Positions 18,021 through 25,294 of a stretch of 64,000 nucleotides of DNA are shown here, piece after piece. This DNA is from Bog-756 sp963806455. Its GTDB lineage: Bacteria; Actinomycetota; Acidimicrobiia; Acidimicrobiales; RAAP-2. Every line of letters starts with the position of its first letter. Positions within the stretch are counted from its first letter, which is position 1. The position numbers and the translations under genes are program-made. The notes beneath the pieces are model-generated. The model ran no database searches and was not told where the DNA came from. It was given only the letters and a program-made list of their open reading frames with translations. Location of the stretch: the NCBI GenBank assembly GCA_963806455.1, contig CAWDXZ010000007.1:1-64000 (forward strand), in the 5' to 3' direction.

Positions 18021-18061
18021 GGGCCGGGTCCCGGCCCGGCGGGCGACCCACCCGCCGGGCC
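18021..18061 (-). terminator. Overlapping GC hairpins between encapsulin and crotonase genes
   Basis: Arms at 18033-18043 and 18051-18061 form a perfect 11-bp stem with a 7-nt loop. A second perfect hairpin (18021-18028 with 18030-18037) shares bases 18033-18037, so the two are mutually exclusive. No U-tract follows. It may be a terminator or attenuator reducing read-through into the crotonase gene. Confidence 0.45.
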
Positions 18062-18070
18062 CCGGACGGC

Positions 18071-18877
18071 TCAGAGATAGGCGAGATGGACGGCGGCATC
18101 GGGCGTGTTGATGCGGAAGGCCAGGCTTTCCTCGATGTAGAGGTGGACGGCATCGCCGTCGGCCGAGCGGTAGCCGACGGAGAAGTCCTCGCCCACGGTC
18201 AGCTCGAAGTCCCCGCCGCGTTGGCTGAGTACGACCGCGCCGTCCACTGCCGGCGCCCACACCACCGGGCCCCCGAGGATCTGGCGGAGGTGTTCGAACA
18301 CCGGATAGCCGCCGTGCTCGGTGGTCTCGGTCACCCCGGTGAAGCAGCGGGCCCCGAGCGCGATGGCGAACGGACCGGCGACATCCGCGCCGCGAAGCAC
18401 TCCGACCGCCGCCGCCACGTGCTCGGGATAGCGCCTGTAGTCGTCGCTGATCGGGACGGCGTCGTACGGGCTCTCGGGCACGATGCCGGCGATCCCGCCC
18501 GGCTCGTAGCCGTGGAACACCAGATGGTCCTCGGCCAGCGCCGCCGCCCGCCCGGCGGCGATGACGGCGCCCAGGTCGAGGTCCTTGGCCCCCCGGTCGG
18601 CGGCGGCCAGCTCCGTACGCGAGAGCAGGAAGCGGCACTCCATCTCGAGCAGGGGCAGGACCGAGCGGCGGGCCACCTCGACCCCCTCGAGGCCGGTCCG
18701 GGGGAGCGGTACCACCCGTCCGAGGTCGACGGCGGAATGGGTCCAACCGTACGGACCCGAGAAGTCGACCAACCGGCGGGCGGCCAGGAAGTGCTTGATC
18801 GATCGGGTGGCTTCCTCCTCGATCTGGGCCCAGGCCTCGTCGGTGACCGGGGCCAGCTCTCGCATCAGGTGGTTCAT
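18071..18877 (-). CDS. Encapsulin nanocompartment shell protein (family 1)
   Basis: HK97-fold protein that self-assembles into a protein shell enclosing cargo enzymes. The 268-residue length and sequence fit family 1 (linocin M18/CFP29): N-terminal cargo-binding helix region MNHLMRELAPVTDEAW, then FLAARRLVDFSGPYGWTHSAVDLGR, GIAGIVPESPY, YPEHVAAAVGVLR and the C-terminal LYIEESLAFRINTPDAAVHL. AGGAGA lies six bases before the ATG, inside the end of the upstream gene, and the ATG overlaps its stop (ATGA), a tight two-gene operon. The upstream product carries a matching targeting tail and is the likely cargo. Confidence 0.95.
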   Translation of the reverse strand: MNHLMRELAPVTDEAWAQIEEEATRSIKHFLAARRLVDFSGPYGWTHSAVDLGRVVPLPRTGLEGVEVARRSVLPLLEMECRFLLSRTELAAADRGAKDLDLGAVIAAGRAAALAEDHLVFHGYEPGGIAGIVPESPYDAVPISDDYRRYPEHVAAAVGVLRGADVAGPFAIALGARCFTGVTETTEHGGYPVFEHLRQILGGPVVWAPAVDGAVVLSQRGGDFELTVGEDFSVGYRSADGDAVHLYIEESLAFRINTPDAAVHLAYL

Positions 18878-19563
18878 GGGAGTCTCCTGCTTTCGGCTCG
18901 TAGGTTGCCGACGCCCAGGCCGATACCCAATTCGGCCGGGCGGGCCATCGGATTGGGTGTGGGGGGCGCCAGCCGGGTGAGGATGTTGCGGTCGACGTGG
19001 TGGAAGGGCTCGTCACGACCGGGGATGGCCAGGACCCCGAGCTCCTCGTAGGACCACGAGCCGTCGGGGTGGACACGGACGTCCATGCGGTAGCTCAGCG
19101 TGCGGAAGGCCTCGTCCAGGAATGGATTGGACAGGATGCCGTACACCTCGCTCCCGACCGCGGCCTCGACGGCGAACTCGGTTGCATCGGGCGCCGCCGT
19201 TCCGCCGGCCAGCAGCACCTGGCCCCGGGGGATGCCCAGGGTCAGGGTCACCGTTCCGCTGGCCGGTTCCCACAGCCAGTACCCGACCTGGTCGTGGAAC
19301 GTCTCGGTCTCCCCGGGCTTGGTGATGTGGGTGTGGTATCGGAGCCCGTAGAACAGCTGGGGACCGTTGGTCTGGCGATCGATGGGCTGCAGCTCGATGT
19401 GCTCCACGAACGAGTCACCCTCCAGTCCGGAGGCCACCGGGTGCTCGTCCGCTCCTCGCTCGCCGCGCCACACCCCGGCCAGGGGGGCGAGCGGGCCCAG
19501 ATTGGCGAGGGTGTCCGGTTCGCCTTCGGCCTCGGTGTAGATGTCGTGGCCATAGGGATTCAC
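18874..19563 (-). CDS. Nitrobindin/FABP-like heme-binding beta-barrel protein with encapsulin-targeting tail
   Basis: Protein of 229 residues whose body (about 15-200) fits the heme-binding beta-barrel (THAP4/nitrobindin, formerly DUF1794) group: PLAGVWRGERG resembles the GxWxGxG motif, then LRYHTHI, FHDQVGYWLWEP, GIPRGQVLLAGG and PFHHVDRNIL, where His188/His189 could supply the proximal heme ligand. The C terminus, ELGIGLGVGNLR (211-222), resembles encapsulin-loading peptides such as the LGIGSLR of DyP cargo, after a Pro-rich linker. Encapsulin follows with a four-base overlap. Inferred role: encapsulated handling of NO, peroxynitrite or heme. The GTG 19563 start follows GAGGCGG; ATG 19635 is an alternative. 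Confidence 0.85.
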   Translation of the reverse strand: MNPYGHDIYTEAEGEPDTLANLGPLAPLAGVWRGERGADEHPVASGLEGDSFVEHIELQPIDRQTNGPQLFYGLRYHTHITKPGETETFHDQVGYWLWEPASGTVTLTLGIPRGQVLLAGGTAAPDATEFAVEAAVGSEVYGILSNPFLDEAFRTLSYRMDVRVHPDGSWSYEELGVLAIPGRDEPFHHVDRNILTRLAPPTPNPMARPAELGIGLGVGNLRAESRRLP

Positions 19564-19660
19564 GCCGGCCGCCTCATGGTGGGTCGATCCTCCGCTCGTT
19601 GTCCGTGCATCCCGCCCGTCCTCGGGCCCGGCCATGCCGCGGGCCCGGCGGGCCCGGGAC

Positions 19661-19666
19661 AGTGTA
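19661..19666 (-). promoter_or_regulatory. Probable -10 box of the cargo-encapsulin operon
   Basis: TACACT on the minus strand in the roughly 300-bp gap (19564-19862) between the cargo gene and ssb. It would place transcription start near 19654 and a leader of about 90 nt. Apart from this and the ssb ribosome-binding site, I see no gene or strong repeat in the gap. Confidence 0.4.
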
Positions 19667-19862
19667 GGTCGGCGCCCGTGACGGCCGGGAGGCCGAGCCG
19701 GCCGGTGCCGGCAAGGTGTCCGACCCGGTGCCGGACCGGACCCGGGCAAGGCGGAGGTTTCATCCTCTGTGTGTCACCTGCGGTGCGGACCGGGACCGAC
19801 CTGGGCGCTTCGGCGCATCAGCGCCGCGGTGCGCCACCACCCGTCAACGAAGGGAGTCACCC

Positions 19863-20297
19863 ATGAGCACGGCATCGACCACCACCATCGTCGGCAACCT
19901 GACCCGTGACCCGGAGATCCGCTACACCCGCGACGGCCAGGCCACCACGTCCCTGGGCGTGGCGGTGAACCGACGCTGGCAGAACCGCGAGACCCACGAA
20001 TGGGAGGAGTCGACCTCGTTCTTCGACGTCATCACCTGGCGGGACCTGGCCGAGAACGTGGCGTTGAGCCTCACCAAGGGCACCCGCGTGGTGGTGGCCG
20101 GCCGGCTCGAGCAGCGCAGCTGGGAGACCGAGGAGGGCGACCGGCGCTTCAAGGTGGAGATCGTGGCCGATGAGGTGGGTGCCGCGCTGCGGTTCGCCAC
20201 CGTGGACGTGCACCGCATCGAGCGGCAGCGGGCCGTCGAGGGCGGCGCGGCCGGCGGGCCGGATGGGGCCGAGGACTCGCTCGGGGCCCCCGCATGA
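19863..20297 (+). CDS. ssb: Single-stranded DNA-binding protein (paralogue lacking acidic tip)
   Basis: OB-fold ssDNA-binding protein of 144 residues: TTTIVGNLTRDPEIRYTRDGQATTSLGVAVNRRW at the start, then TSFFDVITWRDLAENVALSLTKGTRVVVAGRLEQRSWE. The tail is short and ends in GAPA, without the conserved acidic DDDIPF-like tip that recruits repair partners in housekeeping SSB. It is also not next to rpsF/rpsR, so it is probably an accessory SSB. AAGGGAG precedes the ATG. Confidence 0.92.
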   Translation: MSTASTTTIVGNLTRDPEIRYTRDGQATTSLGVAVNRRWQNRETHEWEESTSFFDVITWRDLAENVALSLTKGTRVVVAGRLEQRSWETEEGDRRFKVEIVADEVGAALRFATVDVHRIERQRAVEGGAAGGPDGAEDSLGAPA

Positions 20298-20337
20298 CGG
20301 CCTCCCCTCCACGATCGGGGCCGGGCCCGGTCCGCCC

Positions 20338-20523
20338 ATGGGTGTCCCGGTGATGTGGGCCGGATGGGTCCTGGCCCTGCCGCGTTGGCCGGCGGCGGTG
20401 GTGGCCGGCGGACTGGCCCTCGGAGGCCTGGCCCTCGGCCGGGTCAGGGGGCACCGCCGCCCGGGCGGGGCCGAGCCGGCTGTCCGCCGCCGGCGCCGGC
20501 ACCGCACCGGGGCCGAGTGGTGA
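20338..20523 (+). CDS. Small hypothetical membrane protein
   Basis: Candidate 61-residue protein with one hydrophobic segment (about 6-33, WAGWVLALPRWPAAVVAG then GLALGGLALG) followed by a strongly basic tail rich in Arg. Its stop overlaps the next start (GTGA). No family recognised. ATG 20353 is an alternative start. The GC-rich sequence makes random open frames common, so this rests mainly on the coupling and the membrane-plus-basic-tail layout. Confidence 0.4.
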   Translation: MGVPVMWAGWVLALPRWPAAVVAGGLALGGLALGRVRGHRRPGGAEPAVRRRRRHRTGAEW

Positions 20524-20801
20524 GCCGGGTGCAGGACGGGGAGGCCCGGCCCGGCCCGGCCCGGTTCCCGGCGTGGGTCCGGCTCACCAAGCGCGAGGCG
20601 TTCAGCGCCTGTCAGGCGTTGGCCGACGCCGACCGCTTCCTGCTCCGCAGCGGGCAGAAGGAAGAGGCGGCGGCACTCGGGGACCTGTTCGAGCTCTTGG
20701 AGGATCGGCTGAGCGCCGGCTGGCGTCCATCCTGCCCGGACCCGAAGGGAGCTCAGCCGGCGTCGGGCTCGAACTCGAGTGAGAGCGAGTTCACGCAGTA
20801 G
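20520..20801 (+). CDS. Hypothetical protein
   Basis: Possible 93-residue protein starting GTG in a four-base overlap with the preceding small ORF. The centre (about 18-60, AWVRLTKREAFSACQALADA, then EEAAALGDLFELLEDRL) looks like two amphipathic helices and has sensible codon bias, while the C terminus is Ser/Gly-rich. The last 49 bases overlap the convergent msrB gene. No family recognised. Confidence 0.5.
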   Translation: MSRVQDGEARPGPARFPAWVRLTKREAFSACQALADADRFLLRSGQKEEAAALGDLFELLEDRLSAGWRPSCPDPKGAQPASGSNSSESEFTQ

Positions 20802-21175
20802 CGCCGACCGGTCGGGGCCGGCCCGTCGGGGAACACGTGGCCGAGGTGGCCGCCGCAGCGGGCACAGGTGATCTCGGTTCGCCGCATCCCGAAGCTCTTG
20901 TCCTCGTGTTCCTCGATGGCTCCTTCGTCGAGCGCCCGGTAGAAGCTCGGCCACCCCGAACCCGACTCGAATTTCGTGCCGCTGGGGAACAGCGCCGCAC
21001 CGCAGCCGGCACAGGTGAACGTGCCGCTGCCGTCCACGTGGAGCAGGTCACCGGACCATGCCGGCTCGGTGCCCCCCTGGCGGAGCACGGCATACCGATC
21101 GGCGGGGAGCGCCTGGCGCCATTCCTGGTCACTGCGGTCCACCCGTCCCTGTCCCGTGCCCGTCCGGTCGTTCAT
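20753..21175 (-). CDS. msrB: Peptide-methionine (R)-S-oxide reductase
   Basis: Repairs oxidised methionine in proteins. The 140-residue protein has the SelR/MsrB layout: structural zinc cysteines Cys55-Cys58 (CAGC) and Cys104-Cys107 (CARC), substrate motif GSGWPSFYRAL, HLGHVFPDGP and the catalytic Cys127 in RRYCVNSLSLEF. AGGAGG stands seven bases before ATG 21175 and is too close for the ATG at 21181, which decides the start. Its location beside the rubrerythrin/encapsulin island fits an oxidative-stress role. Confidence 0.94.
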   Translation of the reverse strand: MNDRTGTGQGRVDRSDQEWRQALPADRYAVLRQGGTEPAWSGDLLHVDGSGTFTCAGCGAALFPSGTKFESGSGWPSFYRALDEGAIEEHEDKSFGMRRTEITCARCGGHLGHVFPDGPAPTGRRYCVNSLSLEFEPDAG

Positions 21176-21439
21176 GTCCATCCCTCCTTCGTCGCCTGGC
21201 CGCGTCCGACCGACCACACATCCCGTGACGACCCAAGCCGCACAACGCCGGTCGGCCGGGCGGTGTTCCCGGCCGACCGGGGCCTCGGGGCCGACAACCG
21301 GCCTTTGCTAACGTCGCGCCAGGTCCGGGCGGCCCCGTCACCTCACCCGTCGGCCCGGCCCCTCACCCGTCGGCGCCGGCCGCCCGCGGGCCGTCGGTCC
21401 GCCCGCTGGCGGCTCACACCCGGACAGGAACGCATCGCC

Positions 21440-22630
21440 ATGGACCTTCGAGACCGACCAGAGGACCAGGCCTTCCGACGCGAAGTCCGGGCCTGGCTCG
21501 CCGACCACGTGGTCGGCGACTTCGCCGCCCTCGGCGGCCGGGGTGGATCGGGAGACGAGACGTTCGGGTTCGATACCCGCTTGCAGTGGGAGAAGGTGCT
21601 GGCCGCCGACGGCTGGACGTGCATCGGGTGGCCCGTCCGGTACGGCGGGCGCGGGGCATCCATCACCCACCAGGTCGTCTTCAACGAGGAGTACGTGCGG
21701 GCCGGGGCACCAGGCCGGGTCAGCATCCTCGGGGAGGGCCTCCTCGGGCCGACCATCATCCAGTACGGCACACCGGAGCAGAGATCCCGCTTCCTCCCTC
21801 CCATCGTGGCCGGCACGGAGCTGTGGTGCCAGGGCTACTCCGAGCCCGACGCCGGGAGCGACCTGGCCAATGTGCAGACCCGGGCGGTGCTGGACGGCGG
21901 CGAATGGGTGGTCACCGGCCAGAAGGTGTGGACCTCCCTCGCCCACCAGTCCGACTGGTGCTTCCTGCTGTGCCGCACGGATCCGGGGTCCACCCGGCAC
22001 CGAGGCCTCTCCTACCTGCTGGTCCCGATGGACCAGCCCGGTGTGGTCGTGCGGCCCATCACCCAGCTCACCGGGACCTCCGAGTTCAACGAGGTCTTCT
22101 TCGACGGCGCCCGCACCGGCCGTGACCAGGTGGTCGGCGAGGTCGGCCAGGGATGGAAGGTGGCCCTCGCCACCCTGGCCTACGAGCGCGGCGTGGGATT
22201 GCTCGGCCACCAGCTCTCGTTCCGTCGGGAGCTCGACCGGCTGGTCGACCGGGCCCGGGCCAACGGGCGGGCGGGCGAGCCCCTGCTCCGCCAGCGACTG
22301 GCCCGCTCCTATGCCGAGCTCGAGATCCTCCGCTTCAACACCTGGCGGAGCCTCTCGGGCTACGACGGGCCGGTGGCCCCACCCGAGGCCTCCGTCATCA
22401 AGCTGTACTGGGCCAGTTGGCACCGCCGCCTCGGGGAGCTGGCCATGGAGATCCGGGGCATGAACGGCATGGTGCTCGAGGGCTATCCCTACGAGCTCGA
22501 CGAAGGCCAGCGCGCCTTCCTGTTCAGCCGGGCCGAGACCATCTACGGGGGGTCGAACGAGATCCAGAAGAACATCATCGGCGAGCGGGTCCTCGGCCTG
22601 CCGCCCGAGCCGAAGGGGAACACACCGTGA
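21440..22630 (+). CDS. Acyl-CoA dehydrogenase, FadE30-like
   Basis: FAD-dependent acyl-CoA dehydrogenase of 396 residues: GWPVRYGGRGASITHQVVFNEEY, CQGYSEPDAGSDLANVQT, GQKVWTSLAHQSDW and the C-terminal FAD motif ETIYGGSNEIQKNIIGERVLGLP. It precedes and overlaps (GTGA) an SDR very similar to IpdF and is followed by a FadD3 homologue, the same gene trio as mycobacterial Rv3560c (fadE30), Rv3559c (ipdF) and Rv3561 (fadD3), which act on sterol C/D-ring (HIP) intermediates. TAACGT at 21309-21314 is a possible -10 box. Confidence 0.85.
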   Translation: MDLRDRPEDQAFRREVRAWLADHVVGDFAALGGRGGSGDETFGFDTRLQWEKVLAADGWTCIGWPVRYGGRGASITHQVVFNEEYVRAGAPGRVSILGEGLLGPTIIQYGTPEQRSRFLPPIVAGTELWCQGYSEPDAGSDLANVQTRAVLDGGEWVVTGQKVWTSLAHQSDWCFLLCRTDPGSTRHRGLSYLLVPMDQPGVVVRPITQLTGTSEFNEVFFDGARTGRDQVVGEVGQGWKVALATLAYERGVGLLGHQLSFRRELDRLVDRARANGRAGEPLLRQRLARSYAELEILRFNTWRSLSGYDGPVAPPEASVIKLYWASWHRRLGELAMEIRGMNGMVLEGYPYELDEGQRAFLFSRAETIYGGSNEIQKNIIGERVLGLPPEPKGNTP

Positions 22631-23454
22631 CCACCGGTGCCACCAGCCCGCGCCCGGCGACCGGGCCCGCCATCCCGCGCCCTCCCGGCGGCCGCGGCCT
22701 GCTCGAAGGCAAGGTGGTGGTGGTCACCGCCGCCGCCGGCACCGGTATCGGGTTCGCCACCGCCCGGCGTTGCGTGGAGGAGGGGGCCACGGTGGTCGTC
22801 TCCGACGCCCACGAGCGGAGGCTGGGCGAGGCCGCCGACATGCTGGCCGGGCTCCCGGAGCTGGCCGGGGAGCGGCCTTTGGCCGTGCCCTGCGACGTGA
22901 CCCAGGAGTCCCAGGTGCAGCACCTCTATGACGCCGCCGCCGAGCGCCACGGCCGGTTCGACGTGGCGGTCAACAATGCCGGCCTCGGTGGTCAGGTCGA
23001 TCTGGTCGACATGACCGACCAGCAGTGGTCGACCGTGCTCGACGTCACCCTGACCGGCACATTCCGGTGCACCCGGGCGGCCCTCACCCGCCTGTACGCC
23101 TGGGACGGGGGCGGTGTCATCGTGAACAACGCGTCGGTCCTCGGGTGGCGGGCCCAGGCCGGCCAGGCCCACTACGCCGCGGCCAAGGCCGGGGTGATGG
23201 CCCTGACCCGGTGCAGCGCCGTCGAGGCCGTGGCCCACGGCGTCCGGGTCAATGCGGTGGCGCCGAGCCTGGCCGTCCACCCCTTCCTCAATCGGGTCAT
23301 GTCCGACGAGGACCTGGACGAGCTCAGCCGTCGCGAGGTGTTCGGCCGCGGCGCCGAGGTCTGGGAGGTCGCCACCGTCATCGCCTTCCTGGCCAGTGAC
23401 TACGCCACCTTCATGACGGGCGAGGTGGTGTCGGTGAGCAGCCAGCACCCCTGA
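22627..23454 (+). CDS. ipdF: Short-chain dehydrogenase, IpdF-like (HIP-CoA pathway)
   Basis: SDR of 275 residues with NAD(P) fold VVVVTAAAGTGIGFATARRC, VNNAGLGG and the catalytic Ser170-Tyr183-Lys187 set (IVNNASVLGWRAQAGQAHYAAAKAGVMAL written in parts: ASVLGWRAQ, HYAAAKAGV). The glycine motif TAAAGTGIG, the GGVIVNNASVLGWRAQ block and the C-terminal EVVSVSSQHP closely resemble Mycobacterium IpdF (Rv3559c), which oxidises a hydroxylated HIP-CoA intermediate of cholesterol C/D-ring breakdown. Translationally coupled to the FadE30-like gene. The symbol rests on remembered similarity plus conserved neighbours. Confidence 0.82.
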   Translation: MTTGATSPRPATGPAIPRPPGGRGLLEGKVVVVTAAAGTGIGFATARRCVEEGATVVVSDAHERRLGEAADMLAGLPELAGERPLAVPCDVTQESQVQHLYDAAAERHGRFDVAVNNAGLGGQVDLVDMTDQQWSTVLDVTLTGTFRCTRAALTRLYAWDGGGVIVNNASVLGWRAQAGQAHYAAAKAGVMALTRCSAVEAVAHGVRVNAVAPSLAVHPFLNRVMSDEDLDELSRREVFGRGAEVWEVATVIAFLASDYATFMTGEVVSVSSQHP

Positions 23455-23501
23455 GGTCCCGGCCCCATTGGCGTCCGGGGGCCATGCACTACCCTGACGG
23501 A

Positions 23502-25178
23502 GTGTCAGGTGGCGCGCCCGATATCGTCGATCCGCGCGGGGACCTCCAATGGGGGACCATCCCCGCCCTGGTGGAGGACGCCGCCGCCCGGTTCGGCGAG
23601 TCCGAGGCCCTGGTCGACCTGCACGGCCCCGACGGGACCACCACCCGGCTGACCTTCGACCAACTGGCCGACGAGGTGGCCGCCGCCACCCGGGCCATCG
23701 TGGCCAACGGGATCGAGCGGGGTGACCGGGTGGCCATCTGGGCGCCCAACTGCGCCGAATGGCTGATCGCCGCTCTGGGCGCCGTCGGGGCGGGCGCCCT
23801 GCTGGTGCCCCTCAACACCCGTTTCAAGGGCCCGGAAGCGGCCTATGTCCTGCGCGAGTCGGGCGCCAGGATCCTCTTCACCGTCGAGGGGTTCCTCGGC
23901 ACCGACTATCCCCGGATGCTCGACGAGGCGGTGGCGGCGGCCGACAAGGTCCCCGAGCTCGAACGGGTGGTGGTCCTGCGGAGCGACGCCTCGTGGCCGC
24001 CGCGGGCCACGGCCAAGGGCGACCAGGTCGTCGAATGGGAGGTCTTCCTCCAGGAGGGCGGCCTCTGCTCGGCGGACGTCGCCGCCGGCCGCACGGCCTC
24101 GATCACCCCCGGGGACCTCTCCGACCTGGTGTTCACCTCGGGGACCACCGGGCGCCCCAAGGGGGCCATGACCACCCACGGCCAGACGCTGCGCACCTTC
24201 GCCACCTGGTGCGAGGTGGTCGGCCTACGCCAGGGGGACCGGTATCTCATCGTGAACCCGTTCTTCCACACCTTCGGGTACAAGGCGGGGATCCTGGCCT
24301 GCCTGATGACCGGGGCCACCATGATCCCCGAGCCGGTCTTCGACGTCGAGGCGGCCATGCAGCGGATCGAGGACGAGCGGATCACGGTGCTGCCCGGGCC
24401 CCCGACCATCTTCCAGTCCATGCTCGACCACCCGGACCGCAAGCGGTTCGACCTCTCCTCGCTGCGACTGGTCGTCACCGGCGCGGCCGTGGTTCCGGTC
24501 GAGCTGGTGCGGCGCCTGTGGTCGGACATGGGCGTCGAGACCGTGCTCACCGCCTACGGCCTGACCGAGGCTACCGGGACGGTGACCATGTGCCGCCGGG
24601 GGGACTCGGCCGAGGTCATCTCGTCCACCTCGGGGCGGCCCATCCCCGACGTGGGCGTCCGGATCGTGAGCCCCGACGGGAACGACCTGCCGAGGGGCGA
24701 GCCGGGCGAAGTGGTGGTGCGGGGCTACAACGTGATGCAGGGCTACTTCAACGACGAGGAGGCCACCGGCGAGGCGGTCGACCGGGACGGCTGGCTGCAC
24801 ACGGGAGACATCGGCGTCATGGACGACGCCGGCAACGTGTCGATCACCGACCGGCTGAAGGACATGTACGTGAGCGGCGGGTTCAACGTCTACCCGGCCG
24901 AGATCGAGGCCGTCCTGCGGCTCCACCCGGGTGTGGGCCAGGCCTCGGTGATCGGCGTGCCGGATCGCCGGATGGGCGAGGTGGGCCTGGCCCTCGTCGT
25001 CCCGGCCTCGGCCGGTCCACCCCCCGGCATCGAGGGCGAGCTCCTCGACTGGGCCCGCGCCCGCCTGGCCAATTACAAGGTGCCGGCCGGCGTGCAGCTG
25101 GTCGAGTCGCTGCCCGTCAACGCCAGCGGGAAGGTGCTCAAGCGGGAGCTCCGCCGGCAGTACTCGGCGGACGGGTAG
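23502..25178 (+). CDS. fadD3: Acyl-CoA synthetase, FadD3-like (HIP-CoA ligase)
   Basis: ANL-family ligase of 558 residues. Motifs: FTSGTTGRPKGAM, TAYGLTEATGTVT, GWLHTGDIGVMDDAGN, DRLKDMYVSGGFNVYPAEIE and NASGKVLKRELR. Residues around NPFFHTFGYKAGILACLMTG and ERITVLPGPPTIFQSMLDHP closely track FadD3, the ligase that activates HIP, the C/D-ring remnant of cholesterol. Together with the two genes upstream this reproduces the fadE30-ipdF-fadD3 set. GTG 23502 is chosen because TACCCT (23490-23495) lies six bases upstream, a leaderless start; ATG 23484 is the alternative. Confidence 0.82.
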   Translation: MSGGAPDIVDPRGDLQWGTIPALVEDAAARFGESEALVDLHGPDGTTTRLTFDQLADEVAAATRAIVANGIERGDRVAIWAPNCAEWLIAALGAVGAGALLVPLNTRFKGPEAAYVLRESGARILFTVEGFLGTDYPRMLDEAVAAADKVPELERVVVLRSDASWPPRATAKGDQVVEWEVFLQEGGLCSADVAAGRTASITPGDLSDLVFTSGTTGRPKGAMTTHGQTLRTFATWCEVVGLRQGDRYLIVNPFFHTFGYKAGILACLMTGATMIPEPVFDVEAAMQRIEDERITVLPGPPTIFQSMLDHPDRKRFDLSSLRLVVTGAAVVPVELVRRLWSDMGVETVLTAYGLTEATGTVTMCRRGDSAEVISSTSGRPIPDVGVRIVSPDGNDLPRGEPGEVVVRGYNVMQGYFNDEEATGEAVDRDGWLHTGDIGVMDDAGNVSITDRLKDMYVSGGFNVYPAEIEAVLRLHPGVGQASVIGVPDRRMGEVGLALVVPASAGPPPGIEGELLDWARARLANYKVPAGVQLVESLPVNASGKVLKRELRRQYSADG

Positions 25179-25230
25179 CAGCCGCACCATGCGGACGGGT
25201 AGCAGCCGCACCATGCCGACGGGCAGCAGG
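25167..25230 (+). repeat. 24-bp tandem repeat across the fadD3 stop codon
   Basis: A 24-base unit (25167-25190) is repeated without change at 25191-25214 and partly, with changes, at 25215-25230. The first copy contains the fadD3 TAG stop. Probably a slippage duplication; the copies could vary between strains. Confidence 0.75.
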
Positions 25231-25294
25231 CGGCGGGCCGCAGACACAGACGAGACGACCGGCGAGGACCGGGCAACGAGAGAGGAGAGGGGCC

